From: Bradyrhizobium sp. ARR65
GTDB taxonomy: Bacteria > Pseudomonadota > Alphaproteobacteria > Rhizobiales > Xanthobacteraceae
Direction of reading: 5' to 3'
Length of the DNA stretch: 64,000 bases
Assembly (NCBI RefSeq): GCF_000472385.1
Contig: NZ_AWZU01000005.1
Span: forward strand, 88,340 to 152,339
Part shown: piece after piece, positions 9,732-16,689 of the stretch
Numbering within the stretch: the first letter of the stretch is position 1
Layout of the letters: every line of letters begins with the position of its first letter
Translations under genes and position numbers: made by a program
The notes under the pieces: generated by a model
Database searches by the model: none
What the model was told of the DNA's origin: nothing
The model's input: only the letters and a program-made list of their open reading frames with translations

Positions 9732-9910
9732 GAAACGATCCGGTGCGAGCGCAATCATGACAGACAATGATCGCTTCAGGCTCGCCGCCATCCAGGAGGC
9801 GGCCGTCCCCTTCGATCGCGAGGCATCGACCAGGAAGGCCTGTCGCCTGATTGGCGAGGCGGGGCGATGGGAGCCTCGATTGCGGCGTTCGGTGAAACGT
9901 GGCTTCCGGG

Positions 9911-10885
9911 CTATCCCTTCTTCTGCAATGCCCCGACCATGCCCAGACGTGGTGGGCCATGGCGGAATATCTCGCCAACGCCGTTGAAGTTCCGAGCCCA
10001 ACGACCGACCAAGCGCGACTTGCCCAACTTGGCGGCAATCCTGTCAGCCAAGGACGGTTCGTCGCGCACCAGGCGGAAACCGAGATTGCTCGGCGGCGTG
10101 CCGGCCGCGCAGCCGCCGGCACGGGCGTCGCGGACGAAATCGGTGACATAGGCGCGGTGCGCGCCTTCGGCGATGCGGACGCCGCAATTGGCATTTGTCT
10201 TCACCGCGTGGCCTTGCTCGTCAAGCGCGGTCCGGTCGAAGCAGGTCGTAGTCCATTCCCACACATTTCCCGCGAGATCGGAGAGCCCGTTCTCATTGAC
10301 GCCGAAGGTGCCGAAGGGGCGTGTCGCGGAGTCGGCATCGCGCGCGGTCTCGCGCTCATATCTGGCGATCCAGCGCTTGGCCGGATCGTCGAGGTCGACC
10401 GGCACTCCGTCATCGACGAATTTGCTGCCCGCCGCGAAGGCCCATTCCTCGTCCGTCGGCAACCGATAGTGTTCTCCGGTCTTGCGCGACAGCCACGCGG
10501 CATAGGCGTTGGCGTCGTGCCAGTTCACTTCGACCGCGGGACGGTCGATCGCAACGATAACGTCTCGGTCGAGCGCAGGACAGGCGCCATCGTCGACGCA
10601 AGCCTGATAGTCGGCCGAAGAGACCTGGTGCTTCATGATCGACAGCGGCTTTGGGAAATGCAGGCGCAGCAGCGGCGCTTCCGCCACTTGCCCAGAACGG
10701 GTGAAATCACCGGCCGCGCGATAGGATGTCGTGCCGGCGGCCACTTCGACCATTTCGATGACGATCGGCCGGCCGGCGGCGAGATTGTGCCTTGAGCTGT
10801 CTGATAGCAGCGGCACCATGGCGAGTGGTCCGGCGAGCCCCGCCGCGCAGGCAAGCGCCAGCTTGAGTTTGAACGCGATCAACAT
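9911..10885 (-). CDS. nirV: NirV-like formylglycine-generating-enzyme family protein
   Basis: Exported or membrane-anchored protein of 324 residues with an FGE-sulfatase/SUMF1 fold: GEHYRLPTDEEWAFAAG, FGVNENGLSDLAGNVWEWT and a C-terminal PPSNLGFRLVRD are family signatures. The first 30 residues are a signal peptide or anchor. The position directly behind nirK identifies it as NirV, a gene repeatedly found with copper nitrite reductase whose biochemical role is unsettled. It has cysteines near residues 116 and 122 (CVDDGAC), but I cannot confirm the FGE copper-site cysteines. A hairpin terminator separates it from nirK, so its expression may depend on read-through. Confidence 0.85.
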   Translation of the reverse strand: MLIAFKLKLALACAAGLAGPLAMVPLLSDSSRHNLAAGRPIVIEMVEVAAGTTSYRAAGDFTRSGQVAEAPLLRLHFPKPLSIMKHQVSSADYQACVDDGACPALDRDVIVAIDRPAVEVNWHDANAYAAWLSRKTGEHYRLPTDEEWAFAAGSKFVDDGVPVDLDDPAKRWIARYERETARDADSATRPFGTFGVNENGLSDLAGNVWEWTTTCFDRTALDEQGHAVKTNANCGVRIAEGAHRAYVTDFVRDARAGGCAAGTPPSNLGFRLVRDEPSLADRIAAKLGKSRLVGRWARNFNGVGEIFRHGPPRLGMVGALQKKG

Positions 10886-10903
10886 GGCTCGTCCCCAAAG
10901 AAA

Positions 10904-10930
10904 AAGGGGCCGGCTGGTGGCCGGCCCCTT
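10904..10930 (-). terminator. Intrinsic terminator between nirK and nirV
   Basis: Perfect 10-bp stem AAGGGGCCGG / CCGGCCCCTT with a 7-nt loop. On the minus strand the stem is followed by a run of five T, so nirK transcripts should partly stop here before nirV, whose start is 19 nt further on. Confidence 0.75.
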
Positions 10931-10934
10931 GCGA

Positions 10935-12029
10935 TCAATTCGTATCGGCGGGCGGAATTTCGGCCGGCGCCTTCACCTGGGTCATCAGATCGTCGTTCCA
11001 CTTGCCTTCGACCTTGAAGTGCGCAGTGGCGCCGAGATCGGCGGCTTCGATCAGATTATGCGTGACATAGGCGTAGATGCCGGGCTGCAGGAACTTGTAC
11101 AGCGCAGCTCCCGCCGAGCCGCCGCGGATGAACCAGGTCTCAAGGCCCGTTTCCGGCGCGTTTCCGAACTTGCCGGTCTCCCAGACATAATCGCCATGGC
11201 CGCCGATCAGGTGCGGACGGCTGTCGCGATTGGCTTGCGAATGCACGATCAGCACGTTGTCGCCGACCTTGGCCGTCAGCGCGTTCTTGCCGGTCAACGC
11301 GCCGACCTTGCCGTTGAACACGACATGCGTCGGGATCAGCTTGCGCATCACCTCCTCGGTGTCGTTATAGGCTTCGCCGGGCGAGTCGTAGGACTTGAAG
11401 TTGCCCTTCTCGTCGCGCGGGATATAGAGGTCCTGCTCGCCGATATAGTAGATGCGGTCGTAGCGCAGCGGATGGCCGTGACCGTCATTCAGCCCATCGC
11501 GCGGCAGCACCATCACTGCGCCGTTCATGCCGGACACGACATGCCAGGGCGTCATCGGACCGCCGGGGGCGCAGTGATAGACGAAGACGCCGGTCCGCGT
11601 CGCCTTCCACCGCAGCACGACCTGTTCGCCGGGATTGATCAGCGTCAGTCCGGCGCCGCCGAGCGCGCCGGTGGCGGAGTGGAAGTCGATGTCGTGCGGC
11701 ATCGAGTTGCTGGCGGGGTTGACCAGCGTCACCTCGACATAGTCGCCTTCATGCACCACCATCAGCGGGCCTGGAATGGAGCCGTTGAAGGTCATCGCCT
11801 GCAAGGTGGTGCCCTTGTCGTCGATCACCATCTTCTTCTCTTCGATCACGAGCTTGAACTCCATGATCTTGGGGCCCTGCTTGGTGGCCTGTTCGTGCGG
11901 ATGCACGAAGGGCGGCGCGACGAGGTCAACCTTCTGGCGCGGCAAATTCGGCTCTAAAGCGATGGCCGGCGTCGCCAGCATCAGGACTGCGGCGGCGGCG
12001 CTGAACAAAGCAGCTCTGCGGGTGAACAT
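10935..12029 (-). CDS. nirK: Copper-containing nitrite reductase NirK
   Basis: Periplasmic two-domain cupredoxin enzyme (364 residues) reducing nitrite to NO in denitrification. Start at 12029 (MFTRRAALF), giving a twin-arginine-like N-terminus (RR at 4-5) and a signal peptide ending near AIALE. Copper ligands are visible: type 1 His112 (PHDIDFH), Cys153, His163 (PWH), Met168; type 2 His117, His152 and the His of THNLIEA; catalytic Asp115. The [11 protein letters not shown] loop has one residue more than the Alcaligenes enzyme, from memory. A 14-bp TTG-N8-CAA box and a 26-bp dyad lie upstream. Confidence 0.96.
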   Translation of the reverse strand: MFTRRAALFSAAAAVLMLATPAIALEPNLPRQKVDLVAPPFVHPHEQATKQGPKIMEFKLVIEEKKMVIDDKGTTLQAMTFNGSIPGPLMVVHEGDYVEVTLVNPASNSMPHDIDFHSATGALGGAGLTLINPGEQVVLRWKATRTGVFVYHCAPGGPMTPWHVVSGMNGAVMVLPRDGLNDGHGHPLRYDRIYYIGEQDLYIPRDEKGNFKSYDSPGEAYNDTEEVMRKLIPTHVVFNGKVGALTGKNALTAKVGDNVLIVHSQANRDSRPHLIGGHGDYVWETGKFGNAPETGLETWFIRGGSAGAALYKFLQPGIYAYVTHNLIEAADLGATAHFKVEGKWNDDLMTQVKAPAEIPPADTN

Positions 12030-12087
12030 CGGAATTGTCCTTGCTTGTTCTGACCGCGAGATTCTGCGCCGATCGCCGCAAACCTGT

Positions 12088-12101
12088 TTGTGCTGCGACA
12101 A
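12088..12101 (-). promoter_or_regulatory. FNR/FixK/NnrR-type box upstream of nirK
   Basis: Minus-strand reading TTGTCGCAGCACAA, i.e. TTG-N8-CAA with the 5-4-5 spacing of FNR-family sites, ending 58 nt before the nirK start. This position suits activation. One of five such boxes in 3.3 kb. Confidence 0.7.
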
Positions 12102-12172
12102 CGTTCTGCTGCTCTGCAGCATCAGGAAAAATACGTAAGAAAAATACTTTAGGAAGGATACTTGGCGCGCCG

Positions 12173-12198
12173 GACGAGATGATGCTCATCATCTCGTC
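12173..12198. promoter_or_regulatory. Perfect 26-bp dyad upstream of nirK
   Basis: GACGAGATGATG, two central bases CT, then CATCATCTCGTC: twelve perfectly paired positions on each side. The 2-nt centre is too short for a good RNA hairpin loop, which favours a protein operator. It lies about 85 bp upstream of the FNR-type box on the nirK side and just outside the copper-chaperone remnant. Protein unknown. Confidence 0.6.
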
Positions 12199-12228
12199 TG
12201 ACATTGCATGATAGTTCCGTGAAAGCGG

Positions 12229-12440
12229 TCAACGCAGCAGGATTGGCAAGACCACGTCAACCATGTCGGAGGCGGAGAGCCTGATTCCGAGTCCGAGCGA
12301 GCAGCGGCCGGCCAGCGGCGCCGACATGTTCGAAATCGAGCGTCACCGGCACCTGGCCGCCCTGCCTGAACGCCGCGCTAAGGCTCTCGAACATCAGATG
12401 TGTCCCGCCTGGCGCCAGGATCACGCTGTGGCCCAGCATG
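12229..12440 (-). pseudogene. Remnant of a PCuAC-type periplasmic copper chaperone
   Basis: The minus-strand frame encodes HSVILAPGGTHLMFESL followed by a QVPVTLDFEHVGA segment, which matches the C-terminal copper-binding half of PCuAC (DUF461) proteins: their APGGxHLM motif and the following VPLTLxFE strand. No start or N-terminal half (with its own His/Met ligands) is present. After VGA the frame is lost; a neighbouring frame continues as SASDMVDVVLPILLR and stops at 12229, so at least one frameshift exists. PCuAC proteins supply copper to periplasmic or membrane cuproproteins, so a former role beside nirK is plausible. Confidence 0.65.
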
Positions 12441-12532
12441 GCGAACAGCACGTCCAGAACGTAAAAAGCCATGATACCGGCTCCGGCTGATCTTTCTGTT
12501 GACTATGCCGGCCCAAAATGGGTTATGCCTGT

Positions 12533-12546
12533 TTGCGCGAACGCAA
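12533..12546 (+). promoter_or_regulatory. Symmetric FNR/NnrR-type box
   Basis: TTGCGCGAACGCAA: perfect TTGCG/CGCAA half sites with a 4-bp spacer. It lies 167 bp before hemN and also on the upstream side of the leftward copper-chaperone remnant, so it may once have served that gene. Confidence 0.65.
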
Positions 12547-12617
12547 ATTTGGGCTTGGAAAGTTTGGGTTTGGAAAGCCAACATTTTCCGGCTTGGTTCC
12601 GGAAATCTGCTCCGGCT

Positions 12618-12631
12618 TTGAGCGAGCGCAA
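12618..12631 (+). promoter_or_regulatory. FNR/FixK-type box upstream of hemN
   Basis: TTGAGCGAGCGCAA, 82 bp before the hemN ATG, with the TTG-N8-CAA pattern. hemN genes in this group are known FixK/Fnr targets. Confidence 0.65.
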
Positions 12632-12713
12632 GGTTACTTTCTCGTCTTGAGCTATCCGCGGTTTCAGGCAGGCTCAGGCTGCCTGCGGTTCGATTCGAAA
12701 TGACGGGTTGGAA

Positions 12714-14066
12714 ATGAAGGCAGATCTTGCGGCTTGCTACGGACAGGAGCGATTGCCGAGATACACGAGCTACCCGACGGCTCCCCATTTCTCCGATACA
12801 GTCGGGCCAGAAGAGTACGCGCGCTGGCTCGCGGCCATCCCACAACACGCCACCGCCTCGCTCTATCTGCATGTGCCGTTCTGCCGCTCCATGTGCTGGT
12901 ACTGCGGCTGTCACACCACGGTCGCCCGCCGCGCGGAACCGATCGCCGTTTACGAGGCTGCGCTTCGCTGCGAAGTCGAGTTGATCGCGCGGCGGCTCGA
13001 CCGCCGCATGAAGGTCAGTCACATCCATTTCGGTGGCGGCACGCCGACCATCATGGCGCCGGAATCCTTCACCGACCTGATCGGGGCCATCAGGCAGTCT
13101 TTCTTCGTGCTGTCCTCGGCCGAGATCGCCATCGAGATCGATCCGCGCACGCTCACGGGCGCCGTGATCGATGCGCTCGCGCTCGGCGGCGTCAACCGGG
13201 CGAGCCTGGGCGTTCAGAGCTTTGATCCCGTCGTGCAATACGCGATCAACCGCGTGCAGAGCTTTGACGAGACCGCCGCCGCCGCCGACAATCTGCGGCG
13301 TGCCGGCATCTCTGCTCTCAACTTCGATCTGATCTACGGCTTGCCGCACCAGACCATCGCCTCCTGCCTGGACACGGTGCGGCGCTGCCTGGAACTGCGT
13401 CCGGAGCGTTTCGCCGTGTTCGGCTATGCGCATGTGCCGACATTCAAGAAACATCAGCGCAAGATCCAGGACGACTGGTTGCCCGACAGCGTCGAGCGCT
13501 ACAATCAGGCTTGCGCGATCGCCAACGCACTGAAGGAAGCGGGCTACATCCAGATCGGGCTGGATCACTTCGCGCTGCCATCCGACGATATGGCGATCGC
13601 GCTGCGCGAAGGCAGCCTGCACCGGAACTTCCAGGGATATACCACGGACGACAGCACCGTCCTGCTTGGCTTCGGCGCCAGCGCCATCGGACAATTGCCG
13701 CAAGGCTATGTGCAGAACGAGGTCCGGATCAGCGCCTATTCCGACGCGATCGCGTCGGGCAAGCTCGCCACCGCCAAGGGCTACGCCCTCACCGAGGACG
13801 ACCGGCTGCGGGCCGAGATCATCGAGCGTATCATGTGCGACTTCAGCGTCGATCTCGGCGCCATCTGCGCGCGCCATGGATCAGGTGCGAACGCGATGTT
13901 GGACTCCACGCCGCGGCTGAAGGAGCTGGTTTCCGACGGCGTCGTGAAACTCGACGGCACTTCGCTGAAGGTGGCGGAGAACTCACGCTTTCTGGTGCGC
14001 AGCGTGGCCGCGGCCTTCGACGCGCATCTCGATCAGTCCAAGCGGCTGCACAGCCGCGCGGTTTAG
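12714..14066 (+). CDS. hemN: Oxygen-independent coproporphyrinogen III oxidase HemN
   Basis: Radical-SAM enzyme (450 residues) that oxidatively decarboxylates coproporphyrinogen III without oxygen, keeping haem synthesis running during microaerobic growth or denitrification. The cluster motif CRSMCWYC (Cys57, Cys61, Cys64, plus Cys66) is present, with the HFGGGTPT SAM-binding segment and the C-terminal HemN domain including NFQGYTTDD. I take ATG 12714; an in-frame TTG lies two codons upstream and neither has a strong Shine-Dalgarno. Two FNR-type boxes upstream fit low-oxygen induction. The gene lies between nirK and nnrS. Confidence 0.94.
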   Translation: MKADLAACYGQERLPRYTSYPTAPHFSDTVGPEEYARWLAAIPQHATASLYLHVPFCRSMCWYCGCHTTVARRAEPIAVYEAALRCEVELIARRLDRRMKVSHIHFGGGTPTIMAPESFTDLIGAIRQSFFVLSSAEIAIEIDPRTLTGAVIDALALGGVNRASLGVQSFDPVVQYAINRVQSFDETAAAADNLRRAGISALNFDLIYGLPHQTIASCLDTVRRCLELRPERFAVFGYAHVPTFKKHQRKIQDDWLPDSVERYNQACAIANALKEAGYIQIGLDHFALPSDDMAIALREGSLHRNFQGYTTDDSTVLLGFGASAIGQLPQGYVQNEVRISAYSDAIASGKLATAKGYALTEDDRLRAEIIERIMCDFSVDLGAICARHGSGANAMLDSTPRLKELVSDGVVKLDGTSLKVAENSRFLVRSVAAAFDAHLDQSKRLHSRAV

Positions 14067-14180
14067 CGCCGATCAAGTCCCGGCGCCGGACGGGCGCGTC
14101 CGATCACGCTCGTCGCAATGACGCCGGAGGTTGGTCGCGCGTCGCCTTCGATTTGCTCAGCTCGGCGACTGCTCACAAGC

Positions 14181-14194
14181 TTGCGCCCGGACAA
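14181..14194 (+). promoter_or_regulatory. FNR/NnrR-type box upstream of the DUF1858 gene
   Basis: TTGCGCCCGGACAA, TTG-N8-CAA, 50 bp before the ATG at 14245. It gives the small redox gene its own low-oxygen or NO-responsive control, independent of hemN read-through. Confidence 0.65.
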
Positions 14195-14244
14195 ACAGGC
14201 CGGAGCGCAGTGGCGGTAGCGTTCGCTTCCGAACGGAGGCGATC

Positions 14245-14445
14245 ATGGCTTTCTCGCTCTACGATCTCGTCGAGGACGTGATGCGTGCCTCGCCGCAGAC
14301 GATCCGGGTGTTCCTGCAGTTCAAGATGGGCTGCGTCGGCTGCCCGATCGCGAGCTTCCACACGGTCCAAGATGCCTGCGGGGAGCACGGCGTCGACCCA
14401 GATGCCTTCCTGCGGGCGCTCTGCGGTGCCAGCGTCGCGGCTTAG
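14245..14445 (+). CDS. DUF1858 domain protein (small CxxC redox-type protein)
   Basis: A 66-residue protein consisting only of a DUF1858 domain: MAFSLYDLVEDVMRASPQTI, then MGCVGCPIA with the conserved C30-x-x-C33 pair, then AC and LC in the helical end. Such proteins occur beside hybrid-cluster, nitrite and NO metabolism genes and are thought to bind a metal or cluster, unproven. A GGAGG sequence stands about 6 nt before the ATG. The frame is open further upstream, but the FNR-type box at 14181 and the Shine-Dalgarno fix this start. Confidence 0.85.
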   Translation: MAFSLYDLVEDVMRASPQTIRVFLQFKMGCVGCPIASFHTVQDACGEHGVDPDAFLRALCGASVAA

Positions 14446-14544
14446 AGCATGATCCGGAGAAGTGTGAAGCGGTTTTTCCGAAAAGATCATGCTCAAACGA
14501 GAATCTAAAGCGCGATGGCGATTCGACCTAATCCCATCGCGCTT
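14445..14544. repeat. Two-hairpin intergenic repeat, copy 2
   Basis: Same structure as 9631-9731: GAGCATGATC (14445-14454) with GATCATGCTC (14485-14494), then TAAAGCGCGATGG (14506-14518) with CCATCGCGCTT (14534-14544). It fills the whole gap between two convergent genes: its first base ends the DUF1858 stop codon and its last base is in the stop codon of the regulator. Confidence 0.9.
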
Positions 14545-15257
14545 CAGGAGCTGCCGTTGTCGCCGGCGGCCTGCTCGGCGAGCAGAAAGATCTTGTGCGG
14601 CTCGCGCAGCACGATGCGCTGACGTCCACCCTCGACGAGCCCTGCCTGCTCCCATCCCGACAGGATGCGGCTGACCGTGTGCAGCGTGGTTCCGGTCATC
14701 TGCGCAATGTCCTGGCGGCTGATCGGAAAATCGATCTCGACGCCATGCTCGAGCTTGCGCCCGGATTGCTTGGCAAGCCGCAGCAGCGCATGCGCGATGC
14801 GTTGCTCGACCTGCTGGGTCGACATTTCAATGACGCGCGTATGCGTCTCCTGCAGCCGATTCCCGACGGTCTGCAGCGTATTGGCGGCGAGCTGCGGAAA
14901 CCTCGCCACCAGCCTCGGCCAGGCCGCCGAGGGCCAGGCCAGCACGACACTGTCGTCCACGGCGGTCGCGGTCGCCGGATAGTGCTGCAGGCCGATCGCA
15001 GGCGCCACGCCAAAGATCTCGCCGGGTCCGACATAACGCACCACGATCTGCTCCCCGGTCGGCGTGGTCTTACTGGCGCGGACATGTCCGTGCAGCAGCA
15101 GGAAGAAAGAGGTCGCGTCCGCGCCCTGCTCGAACACCGCGCTGTTCTTCGGGTAGCGGGTGGAACGGGCCTCGCGCAGCACCTCCGCGAGATCCTCGCT
15201 TCCCAAGCCGGCAAACAGCGGCAAATGCGCGACCAGCGAACTGTTGACTGTGGCCAT
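14544..15257 (-). CDS. Crp/Fnr family transcriptional regulator (NnrR-like)
   Basis: Regulator of 237 residues, start ATG 15257 (MATVNSSLVAHLPLFAGLG) after GAGGAC. The N-terminal cyclic-nucleotide-type beta barrel includes VVRYVGPGEIFGVAPAIG, followed by a long dimer helix and a helix-turn-helix (ISRQDIAQMTGTTLHTVSRI) whose HTVSR recognition helix fits TTG-type half sites. It has no Fnr-type N-terminal cysteine cluster, which favours an NO (NnrR/Dnr) or FixK role over oxygen sensing. Divergent from nnrS with an FNR-type box between them, so autoregulation and control of the block are likely. Confidence 0.85.
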   Translation of the reverse strand: MATVNSSLVAHLPLFAGLGSEDLAEVLREARSTRYPKNSAVFEQGADATSFFLLLHGHVRASKTTPTGEQIVVRYVGPGEIFGVAPAIGLQHYPATATAVDDSVVLAWPSAAWPRLVARFPQLAANTLQTVGNRLQETHTRVIEMSTQQVEQRIAHALLRLAKQSGRKLEHGVEIDFPISRQDIAQMTGTTLHTVSRILSGWEQAGLVEGGRQRIVLREPHKIFLLAEQAAGDNGSS

Positions 15258-15325
15258 GTCCTCGCTCCGCGGGGCGGTGTCGGTGGGATGTAGACCGCGT
15301 CGCCGTCCCCCGATCAAGCAGAAGT

Positions 15326-15339
15326 TTGACCGGGCACAA
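15326..15339. promoter_or_regulatory. FNR/NnrR-type box in the divergent regulator-nnrS region
   Basis: TTGACCGGGCACAA, TTG-N8-CAA. It lies 68 bp from the regulator start and 74 bp from the nnrS start, so one site could serve both divergent genes. Confidence 0.65.
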
Positions 15340-15413
15340 CGATTGCCCCCATCTGTTCTGCATAAATTAGACCGAATGGCCCCACGAGGGGGCGCACTTT
15401 GGAGCAAGCTTAC

Positions 15414-16613
15414 ATGGCGGTTCCACGCTATCGCGATTATCGGGGCTGGCCCGTGCTGGCGGCCGGCTTTCGCCCGTTCTTCCTGCTTGGCGCGGCCCAG
15501 GCCGGCCTCGCGATCCTGATCTGGTTGCCGGTGTTTTATGGCGAATTGCGGCTGACGAGCGCCTTTGCGCCGCGCGACTGGCATGTGCACGAAATGCTCT
15601 ACGGCTATCTGCCCGCCGTGATCACCGGCTTTCTGTTCACGGCCATCCCGAACTGGACCGGGCGGCTGCCGATCCAGGGCCTGGCGCTCTTGACCCTCGT
15701 CCTGGTCTGGATCGCCGGGCGCATCTTCGTGAGCTTCTCCGCCGGGACAAGCTGGTGGCTTGCAATGCTCGTGGATGCGGGCTTCCTGGCTCTGGTGGCT
15801 GCGGCCGCGGCGCGGGAAATCGTCGCGGGCAAGAACTGGCGCAACTTGACCGTGGTTGCGCTGGTGTCGGTGCTATTGGCCGGCAACGTCGCGTTTCATC
15901 TGGAGGCGCATTTCGCCGGCAGCGCCGATTACGCCATCCGCATCGGGATCGCGGTCGTGGTGCTGCTGATCTCGCTGATCGGCGGGCGCATCATCCCGAG
16001 CTTTACGCGCAACTGGCTGGTGCGCGAAAATCCCGGCCGGCTGCCCGCGCCGTTTGGCCGCTTCGACAGGGTCACGCTGGCGCTGAGCGCGCTCGCGCTG
16101 CTCGCCTGGATCATCGCTCCGGATCATCCTGTTGCAGGCGTCGTACTGGGCGTGGCCGGCGTGTTGCACTTGCTGCGGCTGGCCCGCTGGGCAGGCGGGC
16201 GTACCCTTCGCGAGCGGCTGCTGCTGATCCTCCACGTCGGCTATGCCTTCATCCCGCTCGGCTTCCTGCTCAATGCGGCGGCCGCGTTCGACATCGTTCC
16301 GATCAGTGCCGGGATCCACGCCTGGATGGCGGGCGGAGCGGGCGTGATGACGCTTGCGGTGATGACGCGCGCGAGCCTCGGCCATACGGGCCAGGAACTC
16401 ACGGCCTCCCGCAGCACGCAGGCGATCTATCTCGCCATCATCATCGCGGCGCTTGCGCGCATCTGCGCGGTGCTTCACCCGGCGCAGAGCGACGTGCTGC
16501 TGCACATCGCGGGCTTTGCCTGGGCGGCGGCATTCTTCGGTTTTGCCCTTGCTTACGGGCTGCTCCTGCTCGCCAGCCGGCGCCGCGCGGCAGAGCGCAG
16601 GGCGCCGGCCTGA
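15414..16613 (+). CDS. nnrS: NnrS family haem-copper membrane protein
   Basis: Polytopic membrane protein (399 residues, about 12 hydrophobic segments) of the NnrS family, which helps cells tolerate NO during denitrification. Family features include the N-terminal GFRPFFLLGAAQAG, the DWHVHEMLYGYLPAVITGFL segment with metal/haem-ligand histidines, GGRIIPSFTRNWL and MTRASLGHTGQEL near the C-terminus. ATG 15414 follows GGAG. It is divergent from the Crp/Fnr regulator with a shared FNR-type box. Confidence 0.93.
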   Translation: MAVPRYRDYRGWPVLAAGFRPFFLLGAAQAGLAILIWLPVFYGELRLTSAFAPRDWHVHEMLYGYLPAVITGFLFTAIPNWTGRLPIQGLALLTLVLVWIAGRIFVSFSAGTSWWLAMLVDAGFLALVAAAAAREIVAGKNWRNLTVVALVSVLLAGNVAFHLEAHFAGSADYAIRIGIAVVVLLISLIGGRIIPSFTRNWLVRENPGRLPAPFGRFDRVTLALSALALLAWIIAPDHPVAGVVLGVAGVLHLLRLARWAGGRTLRERLLLILHVGYAFIPLGFLLNAAAAFDIVPISAGIHAWMAGGAGVMTLAVMTRASLGHTGQELTASRSTQAIYLAIIIAALARICAVLHPAQSDVLLHIAGFAWAAAFFGFALAYGLLLLASRRRAAERRAPA

Positions 16614-16689
16614 GCCTCGTGCTATTGCGCATGATGGCTTTTCGGTAAAACCGGTGCGCTTTGCGCTAACGCCGGGTCGGGATCATCCG

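Noticed and set aside
12378..13877. A 499-codon open frame on the minus strand opposite hemN
   Set aside because: Antisense shadow of hemN with biased composition; the real feature on this strand is the short copper-chaperone remnant below 12440.
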